Source of the DNA: Massilia sp. Bi118
GTDB lineage: Bacteria > Pseudomonadota > Gammaproteobacteria > Burkholderiales > Burkholderiaceae_D
DNA: 46,077 bases
Direction of reading: 5' to 3'
Assembly (NCBI RefSeq): GCF_918697865.1
Contig: NZ_CAKKMV010000026.1
Span: 1-46,077 of the forward strand
Below are positions 35,225 to 43,743 of this stretch, piece after piece. The notes under the pieces were generated by a model, which did not search any database, was not told where the DNA came from, and was given only the letters and a program-made list of their open reading frames with translations. The position numbers were made by a program, and so were the translations under genes. The stretch's first letter is position 1; every line of letters begins with the position of its first letter.

Positions 35225-36067
35225 TTACATGAAGCGGGCCGTGCCTGCCACCCGGATCGAGCTGCCGGGTTCAAGGCCGATGTCTGCGTGCAGGCGCGAA
35301 CGCACCCCCATGTCCTCGCCCTGCACCACGTCGATGGCGCCGCCGTGCGGCCAGCCGATATCGCGCAGATAGCCGGCCAGGGCCGCGGTGCCGGAACCGG
35401 TGGCCGGGTCCTCGTAGACGCCGCCGAAAGCGAAGGGGTTACGGGTATGGAACAGGCGCGCGCTTTCCGCCCAGACCAGCACGATGGTCGGCATGTTCCA
35501 GGTCCGCATCAGCTTGCGCCCTGCCTCCAGGTCGTAGCGCATCGCGGCCAGCAGGTCGCGGCTTTGCAGGGCCAGCACCAGGTGGTCGTTGCCGGCGTGG
35601 GCCAGGCCGGGCGGGATGCGGCTATCGAGGTCGGCCTCGCCGTAGCCGAACAGGGCCAGCGCCTCGGCCACCAGTTGCGGATCGGCCGGTGCGCTGCGGG
35701 TCAGCGGCGACTGCAGGGCCGCGGCGCTCAGGCCGCCCTCGCGCCGGCCTTCGACGGTAATGCTCGCCTGGTTCAGGGCCAGCGGATACACGCCGTCGCC
35801 GACTTCGCGCGCCAGCGCGGCGCCAAGGGCGATGGTGGCATGGCCGCAGAAGGGCACCTCGGCCTCGGGCGAGAAGTAACGCACGCGGAACGCCTCCCCG
35901 CTGCGCGCGGCGAAGGCGGTCTCGGAAAAGCCCACTTCATGCGCCAGGCGCTGCATCTCCGTCTCGGGCGGCAGCGCCGGGCCGATCCAGACCCCGGCCG
36001 GATTGCCGCCCTGGTCGCCGTCGGAAAAGGCGGCGATGCGCAATACCTCGGTGATCGATACGGTCAT
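35225..36067 (-). CDS. PhzF-family isomerase/epimerase-like protein
   Basis: 280 residues from the ATG at 36067 with GAGGAG upstream. Two tandem DAP-epimerase-like half domains. Conserved landmarks are GNPAGVW near the start, the catalytic Glu in VGFSETAFA, FSPEAEVPFCGHATIALGAAL and, in the second half, YEDPATGSGTAALAGYL. PhzF isomerises a dihydro-anthranilate in phenazine synthesis, but most family members lie outside phenazine clusters and act on unknown substrates; no phz genes occur here. Divergent from sdpR, 144 bp from the FeeM-like gene. Confidence 0.88.
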   Translation of the reverse strand: MTVSITEVLRIAAFSDGDQGGNPAGVWIGPALPPETEMQRLAHEVGFSETAFAARSGEAFRVRYFSPEAEVPFCGHATIALGAALAREVGDGVYPLALNQASITVEGRREGGLSAAALQSPLTRSAPADPQLVAEALALFGYGEADLDSRIPPGLAHAGNDHLVLALQSRDLLAAMRYDLEAGRKLMRTWNMPTIVLVWAESARLFHTRNPFAFGGVYEDPATGSGTAALAGYLRDIGWPHGGAIDVVQGEDMGVRSRLHADIGLEPGSSIRVAGTARFM

Positions 36068-36133
36068 GGAAGGCTCCTCGAACTGTTGAAAAGAAGAACA
36101 TGATAAAGCCCCGCCAAAAAGCTTGCCGGGGGC

Positions 36134-36162
36134 TTGACGGTCGCGGGGGTCCCGCCTATAGT
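36134..36162 (+). promoter_or_regulatory. Sigma-70 promoter of sdpR-sdpI
   Basis: TTGACG (36134-36139) and TATAGT (36157-36162) are separated by exactly 17 bases, the best-spaced promoter in the window. The -10 abuts a palindrome that is the likely SdpR operator. Confidence 0.7.
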
Positions 36163-36177
36163 TAGACAATCATCTAA
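36162..36177. promoter_or_regulatory. Candidate SdpR (ArsR-type) operator
   Basis: TTAGA-N6-TCTAA palindrome overlapping the end of the -10 box and the expected start site, 17 bases before the sdpR start codon. A bound ArsR-type dimer here would block transcription, as expected of an autorepressor. Confidence 0.55.
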
Positions 36178-36194
36178 TTAGAGAAGAATCGAAT

Positions 36195-36482
36195 ATGACG
36201 GGCAAGCTTACCGGCGCCTTCAAGGCCATCGCCGATCCGACGCGCCGCGAGATCCTGCATCTGTTGCGCAAGGAAGAGATGACGGCCGGCGACGTCGCCG
36301 CCCACTTCGACATGACCAAGCCGACCATGTCGCACCATTTCTCGGTGCTGAAGGATGCCGGCCTGGTCAGCAGCCGGCGCGAGGGCCAGACCATCTGGTA
36401 CGCGCTGAACACGACGGTCCTGGAGGATGTGCTGGCCTGGACCCTGGATATGGCGCGCGGCGCCAGGGGAGAAAAAGAATGA
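36195..36482 (+). CDS. sdpR: ArsR-family autorepressor SdpR
   Basis: 95 residues, a lone winged helix of the ArsR/SmtB fold. The opening KAIADPTRREILHLLRK and recognition helix region TKPTMSHHFSVLKDAGLV are typical of SdpR and related autorepressors; no metal-binding cysteine cluster is present. In Bacillus subtilis SdpR represses sdpRI and is captured at the membrane by SdpI when the SdpC toxin is sensed. The stop overlaps the sdpI start (ATGA, 36479-36482), the same arrangement as in Bacillus. Confidence 0.88.
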   Translation: MTGKLTGAFKAIADPTRREILHLLRKEEMTAGDVAAHFDMTKPTMSHHFSVLKDAGLVSSRREGQTIWYALNTTVLEDVLAWTLDMARGARGEKE

Positions 36483-37123
36483 AGAAGCGGTTCCTGCTGT
36501 GGTCTGTTCTGATCTGCGTGCTGGTGGTGGCGGCGACGGTGCTGGTCTACCGCCAGCTGCCCGAGCTTATTCCTTCGCACTGGAACGCGGCCGGCGAGAT
36601 CGACCGCCACGGCCCGCGCGGCTGGATCTTCACGCAGCCGGTGGTGCTGGTGGTGCTCACGCTGCTGTGGCTGGTGCTGCCGGCGGTCTCGCCGGAGAAG
36701 TTCCGCGTCGCCGAATTCAGCGACACCTACTGGTACTGCGGCCTGGTCACCGCCGGCCTGCTCGCCTACATCCAGGCGGTGATCCTGTGGGGCGTCACCG
36801 GCGGCACCCTGGACTTGGGACGCGCCCTCCCCGGCGGCATCGGCCTGGCCTTCATCCTGCTGGGGAATGTGCTCGGCAAGGTGAGACGCAACTTCTGGCT
36901 GGGCGTGCGCACGCCCTGGACGCTGGCCAGCGACCGGGTCTGGTATGCGACGCACCGGGTGGCCGGCAAGACCATGGTGGTGGGCGGGCTGGTGACCATG
37001 CTTGCGGCGATGATGGGATTGCCGGCGTATGTGACGACCGGGGCCTTGATGGCCGGGGCGCTGGTGCCGGTGGTGTTTTCGCTGGTGTATTACAAGCGGC
37101 TTGAGCGTACCGGCGGCGCGTAA
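36479..37123 (+). CDS. sdpI: SdpI-family membrane immunity/sensor protein
   Basis: 214 residues with about six hydrophobic helices. The first third is a DUF1648 domain (LPELIPSHWNAAGEIDRHGP), the second the SdpI signature region (GNVLGKVRRNFWLGVRTPWTLASDRVWYATHR). In Bacillus, SdpI gives immunity to the SdpC cannibalism toxin and recruits SdpR. No sdpC-like gene is present here, so the pair may guard against foreign peptides or act as a membrane-stress sensor. The last about 170 bases use mostly G-ending codons before a REP cluster. Confidence 0.88.
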   Translation: MKKRFLLWSVLICVLVVAATVLVYRQLPELIPSHWNAAGEIDRHGPRGWIFTQPVVLVVLTLLWLVLPAVSPEKFRVAEFSDTYWYCGLVTAGLLAYIQAVILWGVTGGTLDLGRALPGGIGLAFILLGNVLGKVRRNFWLGVRTPWTLASDRVWYATHRVAGKTMVVGGLVTMLAAMMGLPAYVTTGALMAGALVPVVFSLVYYKRLERTGGA

Positions 37124-37124
37124 A

Positions 37125-37184
37125 CGTCATCCCCGCGCAGGCGGGGATCCAGCTTGTGCGCGTTCCGGCAGTGCCCGGAATGAC
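37125..37184. repeat. REP-like cluster 5 (sdpI / amidase convergent gap)
   Basis: One module CGTCATCCCCGCGCAGGCGG followed by a GTTCCGGCAGTGCCCGGAAT hairpin, which resembles the extra module of clusters 1 and 6. A half-size version of the clusters, filling the whole gap between convergent stops. Confidence 0.75.
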
Positions 37185-39005
37185 TCAGAATCCCGGCGGC
37201 CTTTCGCCCGCCACACCCGCCACCTTCTCCAGCGCCATCCCCACGCGCCCTATCGTCCCCTCATCGAACAGGCGCCCGATCAGGGTCACGCCATGCGGCA
37301 CGCGCCGCGGCGGCGAGAAGCTCGCCAGCGGCTGCGCCGGATTCGGCGCCCAGTCGGACCTGGCCTGCGCCACCTCCACCGAGCCGGTACGCAGGGTCAG
37401 CGACGGGTGGCCCGTGAAATTCGAGATCGTCAGCATCTCGTCGCGCAACGAAGGCACCAGCAGCAGGTCGACCTGCTGGAAGATGCGCGCCATCTCCAGC
37501 GCCACCTTGCGCCGCATGCGGTCGCCCTGCACGAAGTCCACCGCCGACAGGAAGCGCGCCTCGCGGAACAGGTTCGGCCAGGCATCCGGCACCTGGGCCT
37601 TCAGGCGGTCGACGCGGTGGTCCAGCGTGATCTCTTCGAAGGCCGCCGCCGCTTCCGCGAACAGCACCGCATTCAGCGACTGATAGGGCCAGTCCGGCAG
37701 CGTCACCGGCACCGGGGTCAGGCCCAGCTTCTTCAGGTTCTCCAGCGCGGCGCGGTCGACGTCCGTGGCCGGCGCTTCCTTCATCCAGTCGGCAAAGTAG
37801 CCGACCTTCAAACCAGATACCTTGGCACTCGCGTCGTAGTCCAGCTTCGCCGGCACGCTGGCGACATCGCCGGCGTCGACGCCGGAAATCGCCTTCAGCA
37901 CCAGCATCGCATCCTCGACGCTGCGCGTCATCGGACCGAGTTTATCCAGCGACCAGCACAGGGTCATGGCGCCGGTGCGCGGCACCCGGCCGTAGGTCGG
38001 GCGCAGACCGGTCACGCCGCAGCGCATCGATGGGCTGACGATGCTGCCGCCGGTCTCGCTGCCGATCGAGAAACCGACCAGGCCCGCCGCCGTGGCCGCA
38101 CCCGGGCCGGCGCTCGAGCCCGAGGCGCCCTCTTCCAGCAGCCACGGATTCATGGTCTGGCCGCCGAACCAGATATCGTTCAGCGCCAGCGCGCCAAGGC
38201 TCAGCTTCGCGATCAGCACGGCGCCGGCAGCGTCCAGCTTCGCCACCACGGCGGCATCCTGCGCCGGCACACGGTCGTGGTAAAAGTCCGCGCCCCAGGT
38301 GGTGCGGATGCCCTTCGTGTCCAGCAGGTCCTTCACGCCATACGGAATGCCGTGCAGCGGGCCGCGGTATTTGCCGGCGGCGATCTCCCTGTCGGCCTGG
38401 CGGGCGCGCGCCATTGCGTGCGCCTCGGTGAGGGTGATCACGCTGCGCAGCTTGCCGTCATGGCGCTTGATGCGCTCTATATAGATGCGGGTCAGGCGCT
38501 CGGAAGTGATGGCGCGGCTCTCGATCCAGCGCGAGAGTTTCGTCACCGGGGCAAAGGCGATGTCCTCGTCCTTCTTCGGCAGCTGGCCGGCGTCGTTGCG
38601 GCTGCGGATGAAGCGCTCATGCGCAGGGCCGGCCGGCGCGCCCACCGCGGCTGCTTTCGCCCCGACTGTCGCCGGGGCCCAGACCGTGGCCGGCGCCACG
38701 CTGTCCTCGATCGCCAGCTTGCGCGGGCCGGTGCGGCGCTCCATCGTCGATGCCAGCGACACGCGCCAGCTGCCGGCCGCCATCTGGCGCTCGGCCGGCG
38801 TCAAGGACACCTGCATCAGCTTTTCGGCTTCCGCAAAGGTCGCGGGCGTGACGTCCGGTCCGACCGGCGGGGTGGCGCCGAAGGTGGGCGGGGCGCCGGG
38901 CGTGTCGGCGACCTGGGGTTCGGAACCGAATGTGGACGATGAGGCGCCGGCAACGGCGAGCAGGCCGAGCGGCGCATTGATCAGGAACTGGCGGCGTTGT
39001 GTCAT
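37185..39005 (-). CDS. Amidase-signature hydrolase with Tat signal
   Basis: 606 residues from the ATG at 39005 (AGAGGATC upstream). The N-terminus MTQRRQFLINAPLGLLAVAG has a twin-arginine RRQFL motif and a hydrophobic stretch, so export by Tat is likely. A long Pro/Ala-rich spacer (about 25-145) precedes the amidase signature domain with the Ser-cisSer-Lys triad: Lys225 in GVKDLLDT, Ser297/298 in GASGSSAG and nucleophile Ser321 in ETGGSIVSPS. It should hydrolyse an amide in the periplasm; the substrate is unknown. The spacer makes it longer than the usual 450-500 residues. Confidence 0.9.
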   Translation of the reverse strand: MTQRRQFLINAPLGLLAVAGASSSTFGSEPQVADTPGAPPTFGATPPVGPDVTPATFAEAEKLMQVSLTPAERQMAAGSWRVSLASTMERRTGPRKLAIEDSVAPATVWAPATVGAKAAAVGAPAGPAHERFIRSRNDAGQLPKKDEDIAFAPVTKLSRWIESRAITSERLTRIYIERIKRHDGKLRSVITLTEAHAMARARQADREIAAGKYRGPLHGIPYGVKDLLDTKGIRTTWGADFYHDRVPAQDAAVVAKLDAAGAVLIAKLSLGALALNDIWFGGQTMNPWLLEEGASGSSAGPGAATAAGLVGFSIGSETGGSIVSPSMRCGVTGLRPTYGRVPRTGAMTLCWSLDKLGPMTRSVEDAMLVLKAISGVDAGDVASVPAKLDYDASAKVSGLKVGYFADWMKEAPATDVDRAALENLKKLGLTPVPVTLPDWPYQSLNAVLFAEAAAAFEEITLDHRVDRLKAQVPDAWPNLFREARFLSAVDFVQGDRMRRKVALEMARIFQQVDLLLVPSLRDEMLTISNFTGHPSLTLRTGSVEVAQARSDWAPNPAQPLASFSPPRRVPHGVTLIGRLFDEGTIGRVGMALEKVAGVAGERPPGF

Positions 39006-39087
39006 GGATCCTCTGCTGGTTGGCATATTGGTCTGGCCAAAGGATGCTAACTCAAGCATGAGCAAAACAACAAGCCGCCCCGGGGTT

Positions 39088-40332
39088 TTACAGCCGCCCG
39101 AACACCAGGCTGGCGTTCACGCCGCCGAAGCCGAAGCCGTTCGAGATCGCGTAGTCGGTCGCGATCCTGCGCGCTTCGCCGGCGACGATGTCCACGCCCT
39201 CGGCCGCCGGGTCGGGCTGGCTGAGGTTCAGTGTCGGCGGCGCCATCTGGTCGCGCAGCGCCAGCAAGGTGAAGATCGCCTCGACGCCGCCGGCCGCGCC
39301 CAGCAGGTGGCCGGTGGCCGACTTGGTGGCCGACACCGCCGGGCCGCGGCCGGCGCCGAACACTGCCTTGATGGCCGCGAGCTCGCTGGCGTCGCCGGCC
39401 GGGGTCGAGGTCGCGTGCGCGTTCAGGTGCCCAATCATGGCGGGGGCGATACCCGCCTGGCGAATCGCGGCCTGCATCGCGCGCCGTCCGCCGTCGCCGT
39501 CATCAGGCGGTGAGGTCATGTGCCAGGCGTCCGCGCTGCTGCCGTAGCCGAGCAGTTCGGCGAGCGGCACGGCGCCGCGCCGCAAGGCATGTTCGAGGTC
39601 TTCGATGACCAGCATGCCCGCGCCCTCGCCCATCACGAAGCCGTCGCGCGCCTGGTCGAAGGGCCGCGAGGCCTGCGCGGGATGCTCGTTGAAGCCGGTC
39701 GACAAGGCCCTGGCGGCGGCAAAGGCGCCCAGACTGACGCGGTCGATGCAGGCCTCGGTGCCGCCGCAGACGGCGATATCGGCCTCGCCGGCGCGGATCA
39801 GGCGCGCGGCATCGCCGATGGCTTGCGCGCTGGCGGCGCAGGCCGTGACCGGCGCGCCGATCGGGCCGCGCAGGCCATGGCGGATCGAAATCTGGCCGGC
39901 CGCCATGTTGGCCAGGAAGAGCGGCACCGTGAAGGGCGACAGGCGCTTCGGCCCGCGCGTATCGGTGGTGCGCACCGCCTCCGCGATCGTGCCGAAGCCG
40001 CCGACGGCGGAAGCGACGATGGTGGCGGTGCGTTCACGCTGCTCGTCGGTCCCGGGCTGCCAGCCGGCCTGCTCCAGCGCTTCGCGCGCCGCCGCCAGGG
40101 CGAACAGGCTGAAACGGTCCATCTTCTTCAGGTCCTTGGCGTCGACGATCGACGCGGGATCGAAATCCTGCACCACCCCGCCGACCCGGGACGGGATGCC
40201 TTCGACCAGCGCCTCGTCCAGGGGAGCCAGTCCCGAACGGCCCTGCAGCAGATGGGCCCAGGCGGTCTCGACCCCGCAGCCCAGGGGCGAAACCATGCCC
40301 ATGCCGGTCACCACGATGCGTTTCGCGTTCAT
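39088..40332 (-). CDS. FabF-type beta-ketoacyl-ACP synthase, orphan
   Basis: 414 residues from the ATG at 40332, with AAGGAGC seven bases upstream. A KAS II thiolase-fold enzyme with active-site Cys165 in VTACAASAQ, His306 in NAHATSTP, Lys337 and His342 in SATKSATGHLLGAAGG. It condenses malonyl-ACP with an acyl-ACP in the cytoplasm. No acpP, fabG or fabD is adjacent, so this is not the main fatty-acid cluster; it may be a special-purpose or second copy. Divergent from an AraC regulator across a 129-bp gap with striking direct repeats. Confidence 0.9.
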   Translation of the reverse strand: MNAKRIVVTGMGMVSPLGCGVETAWAHLLQGRSGLAPLDEALVEGIPSRVGGVVQDFDPASIVDAKDLKKMDRFSLFALAAAREALEQAGWQPGTDEQRERTATIVASAVGGFGTIAEAVRTTDTRGPKRLSPFTVPLFLANMAAGQISIRHGLRGPIGAPVTACAASAQAIGDAARLIRAGEADIAVCGGTEACIDRVSLGAFAAARALSTGFNEHPAQASRPFDQARDGFVMGEGAGMLVIEDLEHALRRGAVPLAELLGYGSSADAWHMTSPPDDGDGGRRAMQAAIRQAGIAPAMIGHLNAHATSTPAGDASELAAIKAVFGAGRGPAVSATKSATGHLLGAAGGVEAIFTLLALRDQMAPPTLNLSQPDPAAEGVDIVAGEARRIATDYAISNGFGFGGVNASLVFGRL

Positions 40333-40358
40333 TTCATGCTCCTTCCAAATTGGCAAAT

Positions 40359-40450
40359 AATGCGCAAAGCGCGCCACAAGTGAGGGCAGTATAGGAGCGC
40401 TGCGTTGCGGTTGTTGCCGCATCGCGCCAATGAATGTGCAAAATGCGCCA
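40359..40450. promoter_or_regulatory. Paired 18-bp direct repeats, likely AraC-family sites
   Basis: AATGCGCAAAGCGCGCCA (40359-40376) and AATGTGCAAAATGCGCCA (40433-40450) match at 15 of 18 positions and start 74 bases apart, about seven helical turns. The first lies 27 bases before fabF, the second overlaps the CATAAT (40449-40454) that is the candidate -10 of the araC-type gene. Direct repeats of this size suit the two HTH motifs of AraC proteins. Confidence 0.6.
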
Positions 40451-40461
40451 TAATCGGCGGC

Positions 40462-41493
40462 ATGACTCCATCCTGGCAAAACCACGTCACGGTCTCGGCC
40501 CGCGTCCTGCACGAGATGCTGCACGCCCTGCGCGGCAGCCGTGGCAAGGAAGTCGCGGAACGGACGCTGGCCAGCGCCGGCATTCCGCGCCCGCTGCTGC
40601 ACCGCGCCGACGCGCGCATCACGCGCCAGCAATACGGCGCGCTGTACCGGGCCATCGCGGCCACGCTCGACGACGAGATGCTGGGCCTGTGGTCGCGGCC
40701 GATCCGCAGCGGCACCCTGAAATACCTGATGCTCAGCGTGCTCGATGCGCCGACCGTGCTGGTGGCGCTGAACCGCTTCGTCCGTTTCTGGAATCTGCTG
40801 CTGGACGACTACCGCCTGTACATCGCGATCAGGCAGGACACGGTCCGCATCGCCCTGCTGGAAAGGACGCCTGGCCTGGACGTCAAGCCGCTCGGCCACG
40901 CGCTGATGATGAAGCTGATCCACGGCGCCGCGTCCTGGCTGCTGGGCCGCGAGATCGAACTGCTCGAAGCTGCCTTCCGCTTTCCGAAGCCCAGGCATGT
41001 CGAGGACTATGTCTTCATGTTCCCGGGCGCGGTGCGCTTCGACTCGGAGGCCACCGGCATCATTCTCTCATACGCGGATTGCGCGGCTGCCTTCAAGCGC
41101 GAGAAGCACGAGTTGTGGGCCTTCCTGAAACGCGCGCCCGAAGACTGGGTCTTCCGTCCGGTGGAAAGCGGCACCATCGTCGCCAGGACCCGCGCTCAGC
41201 TCGAGCAGGCGCTGTCCGAGCCGCTCACGATACAGGGCCTGGCCGCGGCCCTGCACATGTCGGTGCGCACGCTGAACCGCCGCTTTGTGGAAGAAGGCAC
41301 GCACTTCCAGCAGGTGAAGGATGGCCTGCGGCGCGACATCGCCGTGCATCGCCTGACGCACTCGAATGTCCCGGTGGCGGCGCTGGCCTTCGACCTGGGA
41401 TTCGCCGACGCCACCGGGTTCTGCCGCGCCTTCCGGCACTGGACCGGCAGCAGCCCGGGCGACTATCGCAGGGACGCGCGCGAGGAAGAGTGA
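40462..41493 (+). CDS. AraC-family regulator with arabinose-binding-like N-domain
   Basis: 343 residues. N-terminal Arabinose_bd domain (about 20-210; ITRQQYGALYRAIAATLDDEM) and C-terminal paired HTH (LTIQGLAAALHMSVRTLNRRF; VAALAFDLGFADATGFCRAF). This is the same architecture as the regulator at 4643-5695. The start at 40462 has no ribosome site, and CATAAT ends seven bases before it, so a leaderless mRNA is possible. The divergent fabF gene is the likely target, suggesting that the ligand may be an acyl compound; that is inference. Confidence 0.88.
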   Translation: MTPSWQNHVTVSARVLHEMLHALRGSRGKEVAERTLASAGIPRPLLHRADARITRQQYGALYRAIAATLDDEMLGLWSRPIRSGTLKYLMLSVLDAPTVLVALNRFVRFWNLLLDDYRLYIAIRQDTVRIALLERTPGLDVKPLGHALMMKLIHGAASWLLGREIELLEAAFRFPKPRHVEDYVFMFPGAVRFDSEATGIILSYADCAAAFKREKHELWAFLKRAPEDWVFRPVESGTIVARTRAQLEQALSEPLTIQGLAAALHMSVRTLNRRFVEEGTHFQQVKDGLRRDIAVHRLTHSNVPVAALAFDLGFADATGFCRAFRHWTGSSPGDYRRDAREEE

Positions 41494-41502
41494 AGCCTGG
41501 CC

Positions 41503-42402
41503 TCAACGCGTTTCAAGCATGGTGGACAGACGCTGCGCCAGGAAGTCGACCAGGGCCGCCACGCGCGGCGCCAGCGCCTCCTGTTTGTAGAACACCGCCC
41601 ACACCGGCTGGCTCCAGGGCAGCGCGCTCTGCTCCAGCACCGGCACCAGGCGGCCGGCGGCTATGTCCGCTCTGGTCAGGAAGTCGGACAGGCTGACAAT
41701 GCCGGCTCCTTCCAGGGCCAGGTGGCGCAGGGTCTCGCCGCTCGACACCGTCACCTGCGGCTTGGCTGCCCAGCCTTCGTGCCCGCCGTCGCTCAGCGGC
41801 CAGGTGTTCAGCGTGGCCGGCGCCGTGAAGCCCAGCAGGCGGTGTTTTGCCAGGTCGGCCACTTTGCCTGGACGGCCGTGGCGCTCGAGGTAGGAAGGCG
41901 CGGCCAGCACGCGAATGCGGCTGTGGCCCAGCAGGCGCGCGTTCAGGCTGGAGTCGGGCAGGATGCCGATGCGGATCGCGACGTCGACCTTCTCCTCGAT
42001 CAGGTCGATATAGGTCTCGCCGCTGGTCAGCTCCAGCGACACTTGCGGGTACTGGTCGAGGAAGTCCGCCACCAGCGGCGCAATCAGATGGTCGAGCGTG
42101 GGCGTGGCGGCGTTCACGCGCACCAGTCCCGCCGGATGGCCACGCCTTGCCGCCGCCTGGGCCTCGGTATCTTCCAGTTCCGCCAATACCCGGCGCGCGC
42201 GTTCCAGCAGCCAGGCCCCTTCCGCCGTCAGGTCGAGGCGCCGCGTGGTGCGGTGCATGAGGGTCATCCCCAGCTCTTTTTCGAGCCGCGACACGGTGCG
42301 CGAGACGCCCGAGGGGGTCTGACCCAACTGCTGGGCGGCGGTCGAGAACGAGCCCGTTTCGGTGACGGTGACGAAGGTAATCAGGGCGCCGACATCCAGC
42401 AT
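41503..42402 (-). CDS. LysR-family transcriptional regulator
   Basis: 299 residues, standard LysR size. N-terminal winged helix (about 3-62; GSFSTAAQQLGQTPSGVSRTVSRLEKELG) and a periplasmic-binding-protein-like effector domain (about 90-295). It closely resembles the regulators found beside MFS pumps and oxidoreductases. Divergent from the MFS-aldo/keto reductase pair, its probable target. Ends nine bases from the convergent AraC gene. Confidence 0.9.
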   Translation of the reverse strand: MLDVGALITFVTVTETGSFSTAAQQLGQTPSGVSRTVSRLEKELGMTLMHRTTRRLDLTAEGAWLLERARRVLAELEDTEAQAAARRGHPAGLVRVNAATPTLDHLIAPLVADFLDQYPQVSLELTSGETYIDLIEEKVDVAIRIGILPDSSLNARLLGHSRIRVLAAPSYLERHGRPGKVADLAKHRLLGFTAPATLNTWPLSDGGHEGWAAKPQVTVSSGETLRHLALEGAGIVSLSDFLTRADIAAGRLVPVLEQSALPWSQPVWAVFYKQEALAPRVAALVDFLAQRLSTMLETR

Positions 42403-42405
42403 TTG

Positions 42406-42431
42406 TGACTCCGAGTCAAAAGTCTATTGTA
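42406..42431 (-). promoter_or_regulatory. LysR palindrome and -10 box
   Basis: TGACT-CCG-AGTCA (42406-42418) is a perfect palindrome directly before the lysR start, and TACAAT on the minus strand (42431-42426) is a good -10 for lysR. Binding here would repress lysR itself, as is common in the family. Confidence 0.45.
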
Positions 42432-42505
42432 CGACGGCATGTTTTTCTTGCACGCCGGGGTCGGCAGAATGCTGGTTTCGATCAAAGGCTTCGGGAGATT
42501 TTGAT

Positions 42506-43720
42506 ATGCCACTCGCACTCTGGGCGCTGACACTCAGCGCCTTCGCCATCGGGACGACCGAATTCGTGATCGTCGGCCTGATCCCCACCATCGCCGCCAG
42601 CCTGCAGGTGTCCGTGCCCTCGGCCGGCCTGCTGGTCAGCCTGTACGCGCTGGGCGTCGCCATCGGCGCGCCGGTGCTGACCGCCCTCACCGGCCGCGTG
42701 CCGCGTAAACTCCTGCTGCTCGGCCTGATGCTGTTGTTCACCGCCGGGAACCTGGTCGCCTGGATGGCGCCCGGCTACGAAGCGCTGATGGCCGCGCGCG
42801 TGCTGACCGGCCTGGCGCACGGCGTGTTCTTCTCGATCGGCTCGACCATCGCCACCAGCCTGGTGCCGAAAGAGAAAGCGGCCAGCGCCATCGCCCTGAT
42901 GTTCAGCGGCCTGACCGTCGCCCTGGTGACCGGCGTGCCGCTCGGGACCTTCATCGGCCAGCATTTCGGCTGGCAGATGACCTTCCTGGCCGTCGCCATG
43001 CTGGGCGTGATCGCCTTCATCGGCATCGCCCTGCTGGTGCCTTCAGGGATCGCGCGTGGCAAGCCGGCCTCGCTGCTCACGCAGATGGCGGTGCTGAAGA
43101 AGCCGCGCCTGCTGCTGGTGTATGCGATGACGACGCTCGGCTATGGCGGCACCTTCGTCGCCTTTACCTACCTGGCACCGATCCTGCAGCAGGTGGCCGG
43201 CTTCTCGGCCGGCGCGGTGGGGCTGGTGATGCTGGTGTACGGCGTCTCGGTCGCCTTCGGGAATATCTGGGGCGGCAAGCTGGCCGACCGCAAGGGTCCG
43301 GTGCGCGCGCTGCAGATCGTGTTCGCGCTGCTGGCCGCCGTGCTGCTGGTGCTGCAGTTCACCGCCGCCAACAAGATCGCCGTACTCGTCACCGTGCTGG
43401 CCTGGGGCGCGGTCGCCTTCGGCAACGTGCCGGGGCTGCAAGTCTACGTGGTGCAGCGCGCCGGCCGCGATGCGCCGCAGGCGGTGGACGTGGCCTCGGG
43501 CCTGAACATCGCCGCCTTCAACGTCGGCATCGCGCTGGGCGCCTGGGGCGGCGGCATCATCGTCGACCGCATCGGCCTGATGGCCACGCCCTGGATCGGC
43601 GCACTGGTGGTGCTGGGCGCGCTGCTTCTCACCACCCTGGCCGGCCGCCTGGACCGGCGCGACGCGGCGCGCGGCATCGCGGCGCCTGCCGCTTCGGATA
43701 CCGCCATCCTCACTCACTGA
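42506..43720 (+). CDS. MFS transporter (drug or sugar efflux type)
   Basis: 404 residues from the ATG at 42506 with GGGAG ahead. Twelve hydrophobic helices. TM1 holds FAIGTTEFVIVGLIPTIA, a signature of the AraJ/YdhP/NepI efflux group; the cytoplasmic loop 2-3 motif reads GRVPRKLLL, and GVPLGTFIGQ lies in TM5. It should export a small molecule using the proton gradient. Followed after 23 bases by an aldo/keto reductase on the same strand and divergent from a LysR regulator: a compact detoxification unit. Confidence 0.9.
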   Translation: MPLALWALTLSAFAIGTTEFVIVGLIPTIAASLQVSVPSAGLLVSLYALGVAIGAPVLTALTGRVPRKLLLLGLMLLFTAGNLVAWMAPGYEALMAARVLTGLAHGVFFSIGSTIATSLVPKEKAASAIALMFSGLTVALVTGVPLGTFIGQHFGWQMTFLAVAMLGVIAFIGIALLVPSGIARGKPASLLTQMAVLKKPRLLLVYAMTTLGYGGTFVAFTYLAPILQQVAGFSAGAVGLVMLVYGVSVAFGNIWGGKLADRKGPVRALQIVFALLAAVLLVLQFTAANKIAVLVTVLAWGAVAFGNVPGLQVYVVQRAGRDAPQAVDVASGLNIAAFNVGIALGAWGGGIIVDRIGLMATPWIGALVVLGALLLTTLAGRLDRRDAARGIAAPAASDTAILTH

Positions 43721-43743
43721 ATACGCTTTTTGGAGAATTTGAC

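Noticed and set aside
35225..36067. Phenazine biosynthesis locus based on the PhzF-like protein
   Set aside because: No other phz gene is present; PhzF-like proteins are common outside phenazine clusters.
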